DNA of 64,000 bases from Arenibacter catalasegens (GCF_002909235.1 NZ_PHQQ01000005.1:124001-188000); one strand, 5' to 3'; counted from the stretch's first letter, positions 53,747-63,051 are shown. A program made the numbers and translations. The notes: generated by a model from the letters alone, not told the origin.

Positions 53747-54826
53747 ATGAACCTTTACCGTAATTACTGCCTTGTTCTTGTCTTTGTATTAATATTCTCC
53801 ACTAGCTTACAGGCACAAGAATCCTATTCAGCTCCCAAATTGACCAACCCGGATTCTTGGTCCATCATTTTGGTTCCCGATACCCAGACTTATGTGAAGT
53901 TCGAAAGAAACCAGGGCACCTTGGAGACCATGACCGCATGGATTAGTGAAAATATTGATGCCTTAAATATAAAAATGGTTTTATGTACTGGGGATTTGGT
54001 ACAGCATAACGAACTTTTGGTTACGGATAAAATTAATGGAAATGCACCCAGTAGGGAGCAATGGAGGGCAGTATCACACGCATTTGAACGATTGGATGGT
54101 AAAGTGCCTTATATTTTAGCGGCCGGTAACCACGATTTTGGCTATAATAATATGGAAAACCGAAATTCGAACTACAACCAATATTTCCCTGTACATAGAA
54201 ACCTATTAAATGCCAAGGCCTTAAGGGCGGCTGGAAAGAACATAGACGGCTTGCCTTCCGTGGAGAATGCCACCTATGAATTTATTTCGCCCCAAAAAAG
54301 AAAATTCTTGTTTCTAAATTTGGAATTTGCACCTCGGGACACCATTTTACAATGGGCCAATAATGAGATTTCCAAAGATATATACAAGGACCACACCGTA
54401 GTCTTGCTCACCCATTCTTATTTGAATGCCGAAAACAAACATAAGGAAAAGGAAAACTACCCGATAATTGATGCCAACTATGGCAAGTCGATATGGGAAA
54501 AGTTAGTGGCGCCTTCCCAAAATGTGCAAATGGCCATTTCAGGCCATATTGGCTCCCCGGATAATTTTAGGAAGCATACCGCTTTTAAAGTGGATAAGAA
54601 TGCTGGCGGAAAAAAAGTAAATCAGATTACCTTTAATGCACAGGCAATGGGTGGTGGTTGGAATGGAAATGGGGGAGACGGTTGGCTTCGGATCATGGAA
54701 TTTTTGCCCGATGGAAAAACGGTGATCACCACTACATTTTCACCCTATTTTGCCATATCGCCCACTACACAAAAAATGGCCTATCAAAAGGATGATTTTA
54801 ACAATTTCAATATACAATTGGACTAA
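53747..54826 (+). CDS. Metallophosphoesterase, secreted (tandem copy 1)
   Basis: A 359-residue calcineurin-like phosphoesterase with signal peptide ending LQAQ. Metal-site motifs are ILVPDTQTYV, LCTGDLVQHN, LAAGNHDFGY, LLTHSYLN and ISGHIGSPDN, typical of the secreted branch whose first motif is PDTQ rather than DxH. It cleaves a phosphoester of unknown identity outside the cell or in the periplasm. A near-identical copy starts 163 bp after its stop, with matching flanks, so both arose by tandem duplication. Confidence 0.9.
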   Translation: MNLYRNYCLVLVFVLIFSTSLQAQESYSAPKLTNPDSWSIILVPDTQTYVKFERNQGTLETMTAWISENIDALNIKMVLCTGDLVQHNELLVTDKINGNAPSREQWRAVSHAFERLDGKVPYILAAGNHDFGYNNMENRNSNYNQYFPVHRNLLNAKALRAAGKNIDGLPSVENATYEFISPQKRKFLFLNLEFAPRDTILQWANNEISKDIYKDHTVVLLTHSYLNAENKHKEKENYPIIDANYGKSIWEKLVAPSQNVQMAISGHIGSPDNFRKHTAFKVDKNAGGKKVNQITFNAQAMGGGWNGNGGDGWLRIMEFLPDGKTVITTTFSPYFAISPTTQKMAYQKDDFNNFNIQLD

Positions 54827-54988
54827 ATACACTGATTTTCAGGACAATTTTAGTTTCATTTATAGGAAGCTAACTTAAAACCAGCGTATTAATCCTCAAT
54901 TAAAAATTAAATTAGAAGCTAAATCCCTGTCCTGTCTTATCTTAAAAAGGGTGAATTTATCTGTTGCAAACCTTAATAATTTTCTAAA

Positions 54989-56068
54989 ATGAACATTTGT
55001 CGAAATTACTGCCTTATTCTTGTTGCCGTATGTACCCTCTTTACCGCCCTGCAGGCACAGGAATCCTATTCTCCCCCAAAATTATCCAATCCGGATTCAT
55101 GGTCCATTATTTTGGTACCCGATACCCAGAGCTATGTGAAGTTCGAAAGAAACCAAGGCACTTTGGAAACCATGACCGCCTGGATCAGTGAAAATATTGA
55201 TGCCCTTAATATAAAAATGGTTTTATGTACGGGAGATTTGGTAGAGCAGAACGAACTTTTGGTTCCGGATAAATTAAACGGAAATATGCCCAGTAGAGAT
55301 CAGTGGGGGGCAGTGTCTCACGCGTTTGAGCGGTTGGATGGAAAGGTACCTTATATCTTAGCGGCCGGTAACCATGATTTTGGCTATAAAAGTGTTGAAA
55401 ATCGAAAATCGAACTACAGTCAGTATTTCCCTGTTCATAGGAATCTTTTAAATGCCAAGGCATTACGCGCTGCTGGCAAAAATATTGACGGTTTACCTTC
55501 TGTAGAGAATGCTACCTATGAATTTATTTCGCCACAAAAAAGAAAATTCTTGTTTCTAAATTTGGAATTTGCGCCCCGGGATACCATTTTAAATTGGGCC
55601 AACAATGAGATCTCCAACGAACTTTATAAGGATCATACTGTGGTAATCCTTACCCATTCTTACTTGAATTCCAAAAATCAACACATGGAAAAGGAAAACT
55701 ACCCCATAGACGATGCCAACTACGGCAAGTCGATTTGGGAAAAGTTAGTGGCGCCTTCCAAAAATGTACAAATGGTAATTTCAGGCCATATTGGATCCCC
55801 TGATAATTTTAAGGGGCATACCGCATTTAAAGTAGATAAGAATGCTGATGGTAAAAAAGTGAATCAGATCACGTTTAATGCGCAGGCCATGGGTGGTGGT
55901 TGGCATGGAAATGGGGGAGACGGTTGGCTTCGAATTATGGAGTTTTTGCCCGATGGAAAAACGGTGATCACCACTACATTTTCACCCTATTTTGCTATAT
56001 CGCCCACTACACAAAAAATGGCCTATCAAAAGGATGATTTCAATAATTTCAATATACAATTGGACTAA
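54989..56068 (+). CDS. Metallophosphoesterase, secreted (tandem copy 2)
   Basis: Same length (359) and domain order as copy 1, with the motif set ILVPDTQSYV, LCTGDLVEQN, LAAGNHDFGY, ILTHSYLN and ISGHIGSPDN. Differences are scattered and mostly conservative; the signal peptide differs most. The downstream sequence TTTTCAGGACAATTTTAGTT and the following ~45 bases recur behind copy 1 too (54837 and 56076), and the 40 bp before each ATG are similar. Both copies keep all catalytic residues, so both are likely functional. Confidence 0.9.
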   Translation: MNICRNYCLILVAVCTLFTALQAQESYSPPKLSNPDSWSIILVPDTQSYVKFERNQGTLETMTAWISENIDALNIKMVLCTGDLVEQNELLVPDKLNGNMPSRDQWGAVSHAFERLDGKVPYILAAGNHDFGYKSVENRKSNYSQYFPVHRNLLNAKALRAAGKNIDGLPSVENATYEFISPQKRKFLFLNLEFAPRDTILNWANNEISNELYKDHTVVILTHSYLNSKNQHMEKENYPIDDANYGKSIWEKLVAPSKNVQMVISGHIGSPDNFKGHTAFKVDKNADGKKVNQITFNAQAMGGGWHGNGGDGWLRIMEFLPDGKTVITTTFSPYFAISPTTQKMAYQKDDFNNFNIQLD

Positions 56069-56273
56069 TTACCCTGATTTTCAGGACAATTTTAGTTTCA
56101 TTTATAGGAAGCTGGCTTAAAACCAGCGTGAAAATCCTTATAAAATCAGTAAGTTTTGTACGATATTTCTTAATAAAACATACTATAGGTCGAATATTGC
56201 CGTTTTTTTTAACATAATATTATATAAGAGCTTATTTTAGCCCTCGCTAATTATGTTTTAAACCCCGCATACC

Positions 56274-57056
56274 ATGAAAACATTCCACTATTTAATTTTA
56301 AGTTTAGGCGCTTTTTTAATTTTTGGCTGTAGCAATGATGCTATGGACGATTTGAACAATACAAGTCTAACAAACGAACAAGTTAAATCTCAAATGCAGG
56401 TCAATTCCATTTCCGATGGGCTGGACGAGTTAGTTTCAGAATTATTGATCAACGATAAAGCAGGAAAAAGTAACAAAACCAATACAGAGTGCACAGCGGT
56501 AACATTTACCGACGAAAGTATATCAGTAGCTTATAACCAATGTATCATTCGAGGTAAGACTATAAGTGGCACTATTGTGCTTACGGGCAACAATGGTAAT
56601 ACGGATGGCACGAAGGGGAGTTTTGAGGTTACCTTTAGCGACTTTACCTTCAACGACCATATCCTGAACGGTACCAAGAGTTTTTCTTTTGATTTTTCCA
56701 ACTCTAACAGTCCCACATTTACAATAATCACAGATGCTACTTTCGAGGACGCCAATGGAAATACTGTGAATTGGAAAGGAAATAAAGTACTTACTTGGCA
56801 TTTTGAGAACATTAATGCCGAAGGAGCCGATGCTACCTGTACAGGAGATTGGGATATAACAGTAAACGGTACTACCTATGAGTTTACAGTGACCGAACCA
56901 CTATCATGGAATTTGGGTTGCGCCTTTATTACTTCTGGCGTGGTACAATTGGAGGTAGATGGTATGACCGCTTCTTTGGACTTTGGAAGTGGTACTTGTG
57001 ACCAAAAAGGTACGGTTACCTATCCAAATGGAGACAGTGAGGAAATAAGCTGGTAA
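56274..57056 (+). CDS. Secreted lipoprotein, unknown function
   Basis: A 260-residue protein with lipoprotein signal MKTFHYLILSLGAFLIFGCS. The body is rich in Thr, Asn, Asp and Gly and is predicted beta-structured (KTISGTIVLTGNNGNTDGTK, NGTTYEFTVTEPLSWNLG), with three Cys pairs possible (TECTAV, NQCIIR, TCTGDW, GCAFIT, GTCDQK). It resembles a beta-sandwich surface lipoprotein. I do not recognise a named family. A strong terminator follows. Confidence 0.75.
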   Translation: MKTFHYLILSLGAFLIFGCSNDAMDDLNNTSLTNEQVKSQMQVNSISDGLDELVSELLINDKAGKSNKTNTECTAVTFTDESISVAYNQCIIRGKTISGTIVLTGNNGNTDGTKGSFEVTFSDFTFNDHILNGTKSFSFDFSNSNSPTFTIITDATFEDANGNTVNWKGNKVLTWHFENINAEGADATCTGDWDITVNGTTYEFTVTEPLSWNLGCAFITSGVVQLEVDGMTASLDFGSGTCDQKGTVTYPNGDSEEISW

Positions 57057-57085
57057 GAACTAAATAATTGCTTATAGATTTTAAT

Positions 57086-57119
57086 AAACCCCCGATGAAA
57101 TTCATCGGGGGTTATTTTT
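57086..57119. terminator. Terminator after the lipoprotein gene
   Basis: Arms ACCCCCGATGAA (57088-57099) and TTCATCGGGGGTT (57101-57113) followed by ATTTTT. Confidence 0.82.
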
Positions 57120-57253
57120 GAACATTCACTTTACTCAATTGGTTTTTATTAATTTATGTGGGTGCATGAATCATCGATTTCTTTGCTTGTGCAATATCTT
57201 CTCAACTAAAACCCATTCAAGTAATCAAATGCAGTACCCATAACCAAATCTAC

Positions 57254-57620
57254 CTTTCATTACACTCAATTGGTTTTTATTGTTTTTTAACGGTTTTCGT
57301 GAATCTTTGATTTAGTTCATTGATTTCTGCTTGTTATTTCAAGGTATTCATGAACCTTCGGTTTCTTTGCTGTCCAATGAAACCGACGAACGGATGTTAA
57401 GGAACAACTTATTCTTTCATTTTCTTTGCTTGTCCAAAGAAAACGAAACAAAAGAAAAGACCCTTCTTCACTAGGTGGCCCTAAAATCTTGGGATTTTAT
57501 GGACCGATGCCATGGCCTAAATTATTTCCAAGGCTTCAATAATTCTTACGGCCATGACATCTCCACTACGGCAGAAGATTGCCCCTAGAATGCACTTTGA
57601 GGACAATGTTCAACGGCATT
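57254..57620. repeat. Long direct repeat, copy 1
   Basis: About 365 bp closely similar to 58554-58914, 1.3 kb apart. Shared stretches include AACGGTTTTCGTGAATCTT, CTTTGCTGTCCAATGAAACC, AACAAAAGAAAAGACCCTTC and GATGCCATGGCCTAAATTAT. Hairpins inside are CTTTGCTTGTCCAAAG and AAAATC-TTGG-GATTTT. The copies differ mainly by a deletion near the middle. No ORF persists in both. Confidence 0.85.
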
Positions 57621-57880
57621 AAATAAGGAGTAAAAATTCTTCGACACTAAAGGTTAACGGAACAGATAAACGGCCTATTTTTTATTTAAACTTTAATATG
57701 CCTAGGTTAGCTAAAGTGGTTATCGGGATTAGTGTTAAATTAATGGTTAGGGGCAGGAGGGGAGTGGAGGGTTAACATCTTCCTTTGACAATAGGTGAAT
57801 ACCAATAAAAAGCAAGCTTCCAGAAGAAAAGTTACCGTTTATCGAGAAAATAATCCGTTACATCGATGCGACGAAGGTGT

Positions 57881-57888
57881 TAATTTTG
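57881..57888 (+). promoter_or_regulatory. Candidate promoter core TAnnTTTG for the coiled-coil gene
   Basis: TAATTTTG lies 139 bp before the ATG at 58028, implying a long leader. Confidence 0.3.
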
Positions 57889-58027
57889 GTTTAAAGTAAT
57901 GTTAATGAGGGATTTGCCCCATTTAAAATGGGATTTTTGTTGTATCTTAATACTGCAAAACAAGAAAACCAAAATTATATAAGAGTAAACCACAAAAATC
58001 TGTTAACCCTAAAACAACACTTATCCT

Positions 58028-58366
58028 ATGGAAACAACCCCAAAAATTAGTAGAAATTTAATTAGCCGGCCTTCCAGCAGTGGATGTATTCTAAAATTGG
58101 AACGAACCAATAACGATTTGTGCCAATTGGAAAAAAAATTGACCTCCTATGTATGCGAACCTAACACATACACCTTATTTATTAAATCTGAAACGCTACG
58201 GCAAACTTTGCGAACCTTAAAAAATTCGAATGCTGAATTGATCAAGGCCTTAAAAAGGGAAAAGGATTTAAAAATTGAACTTTTTGAAAAAACCATGGCT
58301 CAAATTCGTTCTTATATTGAAATACAACAGTCAATTGAGGAATACAGTAATCTATTAAGATATTAA
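58028..58366 (+). CDS. Small coiled-coil protein, unknown function
   Basis: A 112-residue soluble protein. The first 25 residues are polar (METTPKISRNLISRPSSSGC); the rest is a helix with Leu/Ile heptads (LKLERTNNDLCQLEKKLTSY, then LKNSNAELIKALKREKDLK) and an end region SIEEYSNLLRY. No homologue is recognised. It has its own terminator and lies between the two copies of the long repeat. Confidence 0.6.
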   Translation: METTPKISRNLISRPSSSGCILKLERTNNDLCQLEKKLTSYVCEPNTYTLFIKSETLRQTLRTLKNSNAELIKALKREKDLKIELFEKTMAQIRSYIEIQQSIEEYSNLLRY

Positions 58367-58445
58367 ATGAATCCTGTAATTTTCCCGATTATATAGTAAG
58401 CATTCGAGGGGGCAGAATTATAATCATAAGAGAATAATAGGATAG

Positions 58446-58480
58446 AAAAGCTCTGAATATTAATATTCAGAGCTTTTTTG
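58446..58480. terminator. Strong bidirectional terminator
   Basis: Perfect 16-bp arms (58446-58461 and 58462-58477) with A and T runs, behind the coiled-coil gene. Confidence 0.85.
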
Positions 58481-59061
58481 TGTTTTTAGGGATAGTATCT
58501 TATTTCTTTGCTGTCCAATGAAACCGACGAAGGATTTTCATTAATACCATCCTCTTTCATTTTACTCAAGTTGTTTTTATTGTTTTTTAACGGTTTTCGT
58601 GAATCTTCGATTTAGCTCATTGATTTCTGCTTGTTATTTCAAGGTATTCATGAATCTTCGATTTCTTTGCTGTCCAATGAAACCGACGAAGGAGGTTCAT
58701 GAATACCTTATTCTAAAATAAACAAGCAATGAATAAAACGAAACAAAAGAAAAGACCCTTCTTCACTAGGTGGTCCTTAAAATCTTGGGATTTTATGGAT
58801 CGATGCCATGGCCTAAATTATTTCCAAGGCTTCAATAATTCTTTACGGCCATGCCATCTCCACTACGGAAGAAGATTTACCTAACAATAGACTTTGAAGA
58901 CAATGTTTAATGGTACTCACTAACGGACGAACTCAGGGATTGTTTATTTTATCTTTCTCTAATTCACACACAACTTTTGAGATTGATATTTGACTAAAAT
59001 AAAAAAATAACTTACTTATTATTAGCTACTTACAGCTACAAATTCATAGTTGTTATTCAAC
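58480..59061. other. Gene-free stretch with the second repeat copy
   Basis: A partial unit at 58496-58545 precedes the main copy (58554-58914). Nothing with coding character is seen beyond the repeat. Confidence 0.6.
58554..58914. repeat. Long direct repeat, copy 2
   Basis: Partner of 57254-57620 with the same order of blocks. The stretch with CTTTGCTTGTCCAAAG is deleted here. Substitutions are scattered, as in a decaying sequence without selection on codons. Confidence 0.85.
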
Positions 59062-59093
59062 AAAAAAAGCCTTGGATTGTAAAAATCCAAGGC
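59062..59093 (-). terminator. Terminator of the CHRD gene
   Basis: Arms GCCTTGGATT (59069-59078) and AATCCAAGGC (59084-59093) with an A run at 59062-59068, read as T run on the minus strand. Confidence 0.8.
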
Positions 59094-59121
59094 CTTAGTG
59101 TTCAGGGGAAACTTAAATTAC

Positions 59122-60696
59122 TTAATTTACATTAGCTCCCACATTACCCTGGGCCACTAAAGTGTCAAGGTCTTCGGTGCTTAGGTGTACATTAATGTAT
59201 CCATCTATACCCAAGAGGGCATCATAATCCAATGCATCTCCAGCATTAGCTTGGGTTACGTTGGTTACACTTATGCCATTATCTCCCATGACACTGCCCA
59301 AAGTAACGATAACCGCTCCAGGAGCATCTGCAACAGCGCCAGTATGAATATGTGCCGGGTGTATTGAGCCTACTGTTGTACCAACCAATTCCAATGTCAC
59401 CAAGGTCTCTTTGTTTACTCGCTCGGAAAAGGTAGCCGTTCCAAATATGGCTGCATTACTAACCGCTGCCAGATCGTAGGACACCTCGTTGCCAGTAAGT
59501 TCGTTCTGACCTATATCGCCCTGTGCTACCAAAACGTCCAGTTCTGCGATCGACTTATGAACATTGATATACCCATCAAATTCCAATAGCGCTTCATAAT
59601 TAACTGCTGTTCCGGCATCGTCCTCCTCAATATGTGTCCAACTTTTTCCATTGGCACCTGCAACGGCCGAAAGGGAAATTACGATATCGCCACCTTCCGC
59701 AGCTGTATTCGCATGAATGTGTGCAGGATGTACGCCGTCAGCTGGAGTACCTTCCAATTGAAGTTCTAGGAGGGAGGCTCCACTTAAACGTTTGTGTACC
59801 GTAGCCGTACCACTAATGGTTGGCACCAAGACACTGTGAAGCGCAAATTCCTTAGATTCTCCCGTAAGCACGTTGATTCCTATATCGCCCTGAGCCACCA
59901 ACACATCCAATTCGGTTGCTGATTTGTGCACATTAATATACCCATCAATTTCCAACAAGGCGTCGTAGGTAAGGGCTGCGCCAGCGTCATCTGCCTCAAT
60001 ATGTGTCCAACTTTTTCCACTGGTGCCAACTACGGGCGAAAGGGAAATGGCAATATCACCACCTTCAGCAGCAGAATTAAAATGTATGTGTGCTGGATGT
60101 TCCCCGTCATCTGGAGTACCTTCCAAAGCGATCTCTAGGAGGGAAGCCCCACTAACACGTTTATAGAAAGTAGCCGTTCCGCTAATACTGGCATCGGCAA
60201 CACTGCTAAGGGCATATTCCCTGGAATCTGCCGTAAGTTCATTGATTCCTATATCGCCTTGCGCAATAAGGGTTCCTAGATCAGTTGCAGATTGATGCAC
60301 ATTAATATATCCATCCAATTCCAATATCTGGGCGTAAGTAATGGCGGTACCATTTTTAGTAGCACTTATAATAGTGGTACTTTCTCCTGTAGCGCCATCA
60401 ACCGCATTAAGGTCAATAGTGATATCTCCGGTCTCTGCCGCAGAATTAGCGTGTACATGCGCTGGAAAACTTCCTGCAGCGGTACCCGTTAATTTTAGAT
60501 TAACCGTTGCTGTACCGTCTTCATTTTCCACAACGGTGGCCGTCCCAGACACGGTAGCGTCCGAACGCGATTGTAATTGATAGGTTTTGCTTTCCCCGTC
60601 AAAAACACCTGGTGGTTGATCTGTACTATCATCGTCAGAACAACTGCTGGCAATAAGTGTCGTTGCTGCCAGAAATAAATAAATCATCTTTTTCAT
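59122..60696 (-). CDS. CHRD domain lipoprotein with four tandem domains
   Basis: A 524-residue lipoprotein (signal MKKMIYLFLAATTLIASSCS). Four tandem CHRD domains of about 120 residues follow (about 38-153, 158-276, 280-396 and 400-520). Each has an AxxSGTATxxxR start, a PAHVHANSAAETGDI / PAHIHFNSAAEGGDI core with HIH-type residues, and ends DGYINVHxSxxxLxxLxAQGDIG. Domains 2 and 3 are the most alike, in protein and DNA, suggesting a late internal duplication. CHRD domains are thought to mediate extracellular protein or calcium binding. It is monocistronic. Confidence 0.88.
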   Translation of the reverse strand: MKKMIYLFLAATTLIASSCSDDDSTDQPPGVFDGESKTYQLQSRSDATVSGTATVVENEDGTATVNLKLTGTAAGSFPAHVHANSAAETGDITIDLNAVDGATGESTTIISATKNGTAITYAQILELDGYINVHQSATDLGTLIAQGDIGINELTADSREYALSSVADASISGTATFYKRVSGASLLEIALEGTPDDGEHPAHIHFNSAAEGGDIAISLSPVVGTSGKSWTHIEADDAGAALTYDALLEIDGYINVHKSATELDVLVAQGDIGINVLTGESKEFALHSVLVPTISGTATVHKRLSGASLLELQLEGTPADGVHPAHIHANTAAEGGDIVISLSAVAGANGKSWTHIEEDDAGTAVNYEALLEFDGYINVHKSIAELDVLVAQGDIGQNELTGNEVSYDLAAVSNAAIFGTATFSERVNKETLVTLELVGTTVGSIHPAHIHTGAVADAPGAVIVTLGSVMGDNGISVTNVTQANAGDALDYDALLGIDGYINVHLSTEDLDTLVAQGNVGANVN

Positions 60697-60852
60697 ATAC
60701 TATAATTTAGGGTTTAAACTGACTGTAAAATTATAAGGAAGGATTGGTGGGGCTTGTTGGAGATGATTTAATTATTGACTCGAAAGAAATAGGAAGAAGG
60801 AGGGCCTTTTTATTTCTATATGTATAGGGGTAACAAATGAAGGCCAGCGCAC

Positions 60853-61555
60853 CAGCTCGCATAAAATTTCTGAGATATTCAATCTCCGAAATTTATATCG
60901 TATTTTACATAATGTAAATTATAGAACACTTATAGCAAATTAGCGAATAGCGCATTTTCGCGCTATTTTACATAATTGCAGATATCGGCCGACAGGACTA
61001 TATCGTCAGCAATTATGTAAAAGCTAATTTGCGGCTACTTGATAAAGGTTAAATTATTACCGCATATGTAAAAAGGAAACCAACACGTTATTCTTATATA
61101 ATGGTTCAATATTCCTAAGCTATAATTCTTTTGTGTACGGAATATTTAAAAAGACTGAGAATCTTATAAATTTTAAATAGCATATCCCGTACAAAAGCCC
61201 ATGAATTTTCAAATACGCGATTCTCAGAGAACATAGCTCATTTAATTATCTACCACTTGACTAGTCCTAAGACATAAATTCCAAAGGTTGAGAATTTTTG
61301 GAATTTTGAGCATGATGATTCGGCTAGAATTTCAGGTATACTATTTATGTAAATTTTTTAGAAGGTTCGTGCCAGAGCTTGCTAGCCAGGCTCGTGAGTC
61401 TGCCGCAATTTCTTACGGACCAATACTTAACCTAAGGCACCTGCGACCTATCCCAGTAATTGAAGCTTTACTTTAAGTGTTTTAACATTATGTAAAATAC
61501 AGCATAAATTCTGAGAATTGAGAATCTTTAGAATTTGGGGCGTGATGACTAGATG
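60853..61555. mobile_element. Candidate non-autonomous element with inverted ends (MITE-like)
   Basis: A perfect 16-bp inverted pair, GTATTTTACATAATGT at 60900-60915 and its complement at 61485-61500, bounds about 600 bp. Outside each copy the match continues imperfectly for another 35-50 bp (ATAAATT...GAG...TTGA.AAT...GAATTT), so both ends share about 60 bp. Inside are a 99-nt nested fold (60934-61032), a second inverted pair (61129-61145 with 61182-61197) and a third copy of the end sequence (61273-61316). No transposase or ORF is inside. Target duplications could not be found. Confidence 0.45.
60934..61032. repeat. 99-nt nested inverted repeat
   Basis: Arms GCAAATTAGC (60935-60944) and GCTAATTTGC (61023-61032) are perfect. 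Inside, TTTTACATAATTGC (60966-60979) pairs perfectly with 61009-61022, and AATAGCGC/GCGCTATT forms a side hairpin. GATAT/ATATC closes the inner loop. Confidence 0.75.
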
Positions 61556-61667
61556 GAATCGACTGTCTTGATGCTAAGTCCAACGCTGCAACCCGCCACC
61601 AAAAGCAATCAGCCTCCGGCTAATTTCTTTTGACACGTAGATAATTTTGGAACAGGGCCATTCGTAA

Positions 61668-61692
61668 AAAAATGTACCCAAAGTACATTTTT
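61668..61692. terminator. Terminator-like hairpin
   Basis: Perfect 10-bp arms AAAAATGTAC (61668-61677) and GTACATTTTT (61683-61692) with A and T runs. It lies beyond the end of the minus-strand gene at 61840 and could stop its transcript. Confidence 0.6.
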
Positions 61693-61839
61693 AGCAAATG
61701 AGCCAGCTGGCGCGGTGGCGCTCAGTCGCTAAATTTTAGGATCCATATATTTGTTAATAGCCCCTACTCTACTTGTTATGTCAATTAAATTAGAAATTTC
61801 AATTATAGCAATCGGAGAAAATGTAGGCTTTGATGTTAA

Positions 61840-62292
61840 TTATAGCATGTTTCCTGCTTCTTTAGCTTGAGAATCCTTACGACGTCCTATAAACGCTCCA
61901 ATGAACATACCAATACAAATTCCAAAGGAAATCCCTAAAGACTTTTCAAAACGCTCACCTATAAGAACTCCAAAAACAACTCCAAATAACACTCCAAGAC
62001 TTACGCTCAAGTTAGTGTAGTAACCTTTAGAGGTTAAAGAAAATGTATCCTTTAAATATTTTTCAAATTTACTTAGTGCTTTTTTGAAAAATTTTGTTCT
62101 GTTTTCAGGATTCGATTTTAAATTTAAACTATCCAATTCCATTTCTAAGGATTGAATTTCATCTTCTGAAAATTCCCTATTTCTCAATACCCTTAGATTA
62201 TAAACAAATTTTTCATAAACCTTAATTTCAGATTTTTTAGTTGATTCAGTTTTTAAACTTTCAAAAAAGTTAAATGCGTTTTTAAGTGTCAT
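61840..62292 (-). CDS. Membrane protein with glycine-rich helix pair, unknown function
   Basis: The start is ATG 62292 (MTLKNAFNFFESLKTES); an ATG at 62322 adds ten residues. The 150-residue product has a cytosolic helical N-domain of about 90 residues and a C-terminal pair of helices (YTNLSVSLGVLFGVVFGVLI, then SLGISFGICIGMFIGAFIGR) with Gly-zipper spacing, ending in a Lys/Asp tail. It follows the putative anti-sigma gene after about 100 bp on the same strand, so it is likely in that operon. No named family recognised. Confidence 0.6.
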   Translation of the reverse strand: MTLKNAFNFFESLKTESTKKSEIKVYEKFVYNLRVLRNREFSEDEIQSLEMELDSLNLKSNPENRTKFFKKALSKFEKYLKDTFSLTSKGYYTNLSVSLGVLFGVVFGVLIGERFEKSLGISFGICIGMFIGAFIGRRKDSQAKEAGNML

Positions 62293-62394
62293 AATTTTTA
62301 ATGTTTTCTTGGTTAGTGGCACATGTCAAAAATTATTACACCCAAAACTTATTTTTTTTAAAAAACATATCATAACACCATATTAATTAAGCGA

Positions 62395-63051
62395 TTAGCT
62401 CGTTAAACTTTCAATATCAACAATCAACTCTTCTAGTTTTTTGAATACCCTTCCATAAATAATGTCTAAATCCCATTTATAAATTCGACCTCCAAAAAGG
62501 ACTAGTAAACCTAAAATTAATGCGACTATAACGATTCCTATTAGTGGTATGCCAAATATGAGATAGGTATCTGGAAAACCGAAGAGGAACTCATTAACAA
62601 GTCTTTCCCCTAAAGGCATACCTTCGGCGTCTTTAAACCAAAAGCCCAAAATCATTGACATAAATATAATGGGATACAAAAATCTTGATATTTTCTTATT
62701 AATAGATACTTGCTTTTTTACCCAATGGTTAAATGCCTTTAAATATTGATAACTACTAACACCCATATCTATTTTGTCTAAATCACTTAATAATTTCTTA
62801 TTAATAATGACAAGCACAGACAGGGTAACAAAAAATATAACACCCGTTATTGGTATTCCAATAAAAAATGAGACTATTAAAAAAGCAAATGAGAATGCCA
62901 CAATTGCAATCAAATTTAATTTAAACATTCTTTTAAATTTATCAATGATATGAATTGATTTTTGGTCGTATAGCTTGTTTATTTTTGGAGCTACTAATGC
63001 GTCACTCTTAAGAAAACCTTCTTTCCATATATATTCAATTGATTTTTCCAT
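62395..63051 (-). CDS. Four-helix membrane protein, putative anti-sigma factor
   Basis: A 218-residue protein with a short cytosolic N-domain (MEKSIEYIWKEGFLKSDALV), then a loop KLYDQKSIHIIDKFKRMFK and four membrane helices (about residues 46-66, 70-92, 122-140 and 165-190). The start overlaps the stop of the ECF sigma gene by 14 bp on a different frame. This arrangement, an ECF sigma gene directly followed by a membrane protein with a cytosolic N-domain, is the normal place for an anti-sigma factor. The assignment is by position, not by motif. Confidence 0.6.
   Translation of the reverse strand: MEKSIEYIWKEGFLKSDALVAPKINKLYDQKSIHIIDKFKRMFKLNLIAIVAFSFAFLIVSFFIGIPITGVIFFVTLSVLVIINKKLLSDLDKIDMGVSSYQYLKAFNHWVKKQVSINKKISRFLYPIIFMSMILGFWFKDAEGMPLGERLVNEFLFGFPDTYLIFGIPLIGIVIVALILGLLVLFGGRIYKWDLDIIYGRVFKKLEELIVDIESLTS

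Larger units (their letters stand above)
57120..58027. other. Gene-free stretch containing a long repeat
   Basis: About 900 bp with no credible gene. It holds a short partial unit (57123-57200), a long repeat copy (57254-57620, listed separately) and, near the end, a promoter core. Confidence 0.6.
60697..61839. other. Gene-free segment rich in inverted repeats
   Basis: 1.1 kb with no ORF of coding character. Most of it is the inverted-repeat element listed separately; a terminator-like hairpin lies at 61668-61692 and a GC-rich AGCCAGCTGGCGCGGTGGCG tract at 61700. Confidence 0.6.

Noticed and set aside
55206-55463. Minus-strand ORF within the second phosphoesterase
   Set aside because: Antisense shadow of a well-supported gene.
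61288-61476. 62-codon ORF in the inverted-repeat element
   Set aside because: Starts inside the repeat and has no conserved features; probably chance.
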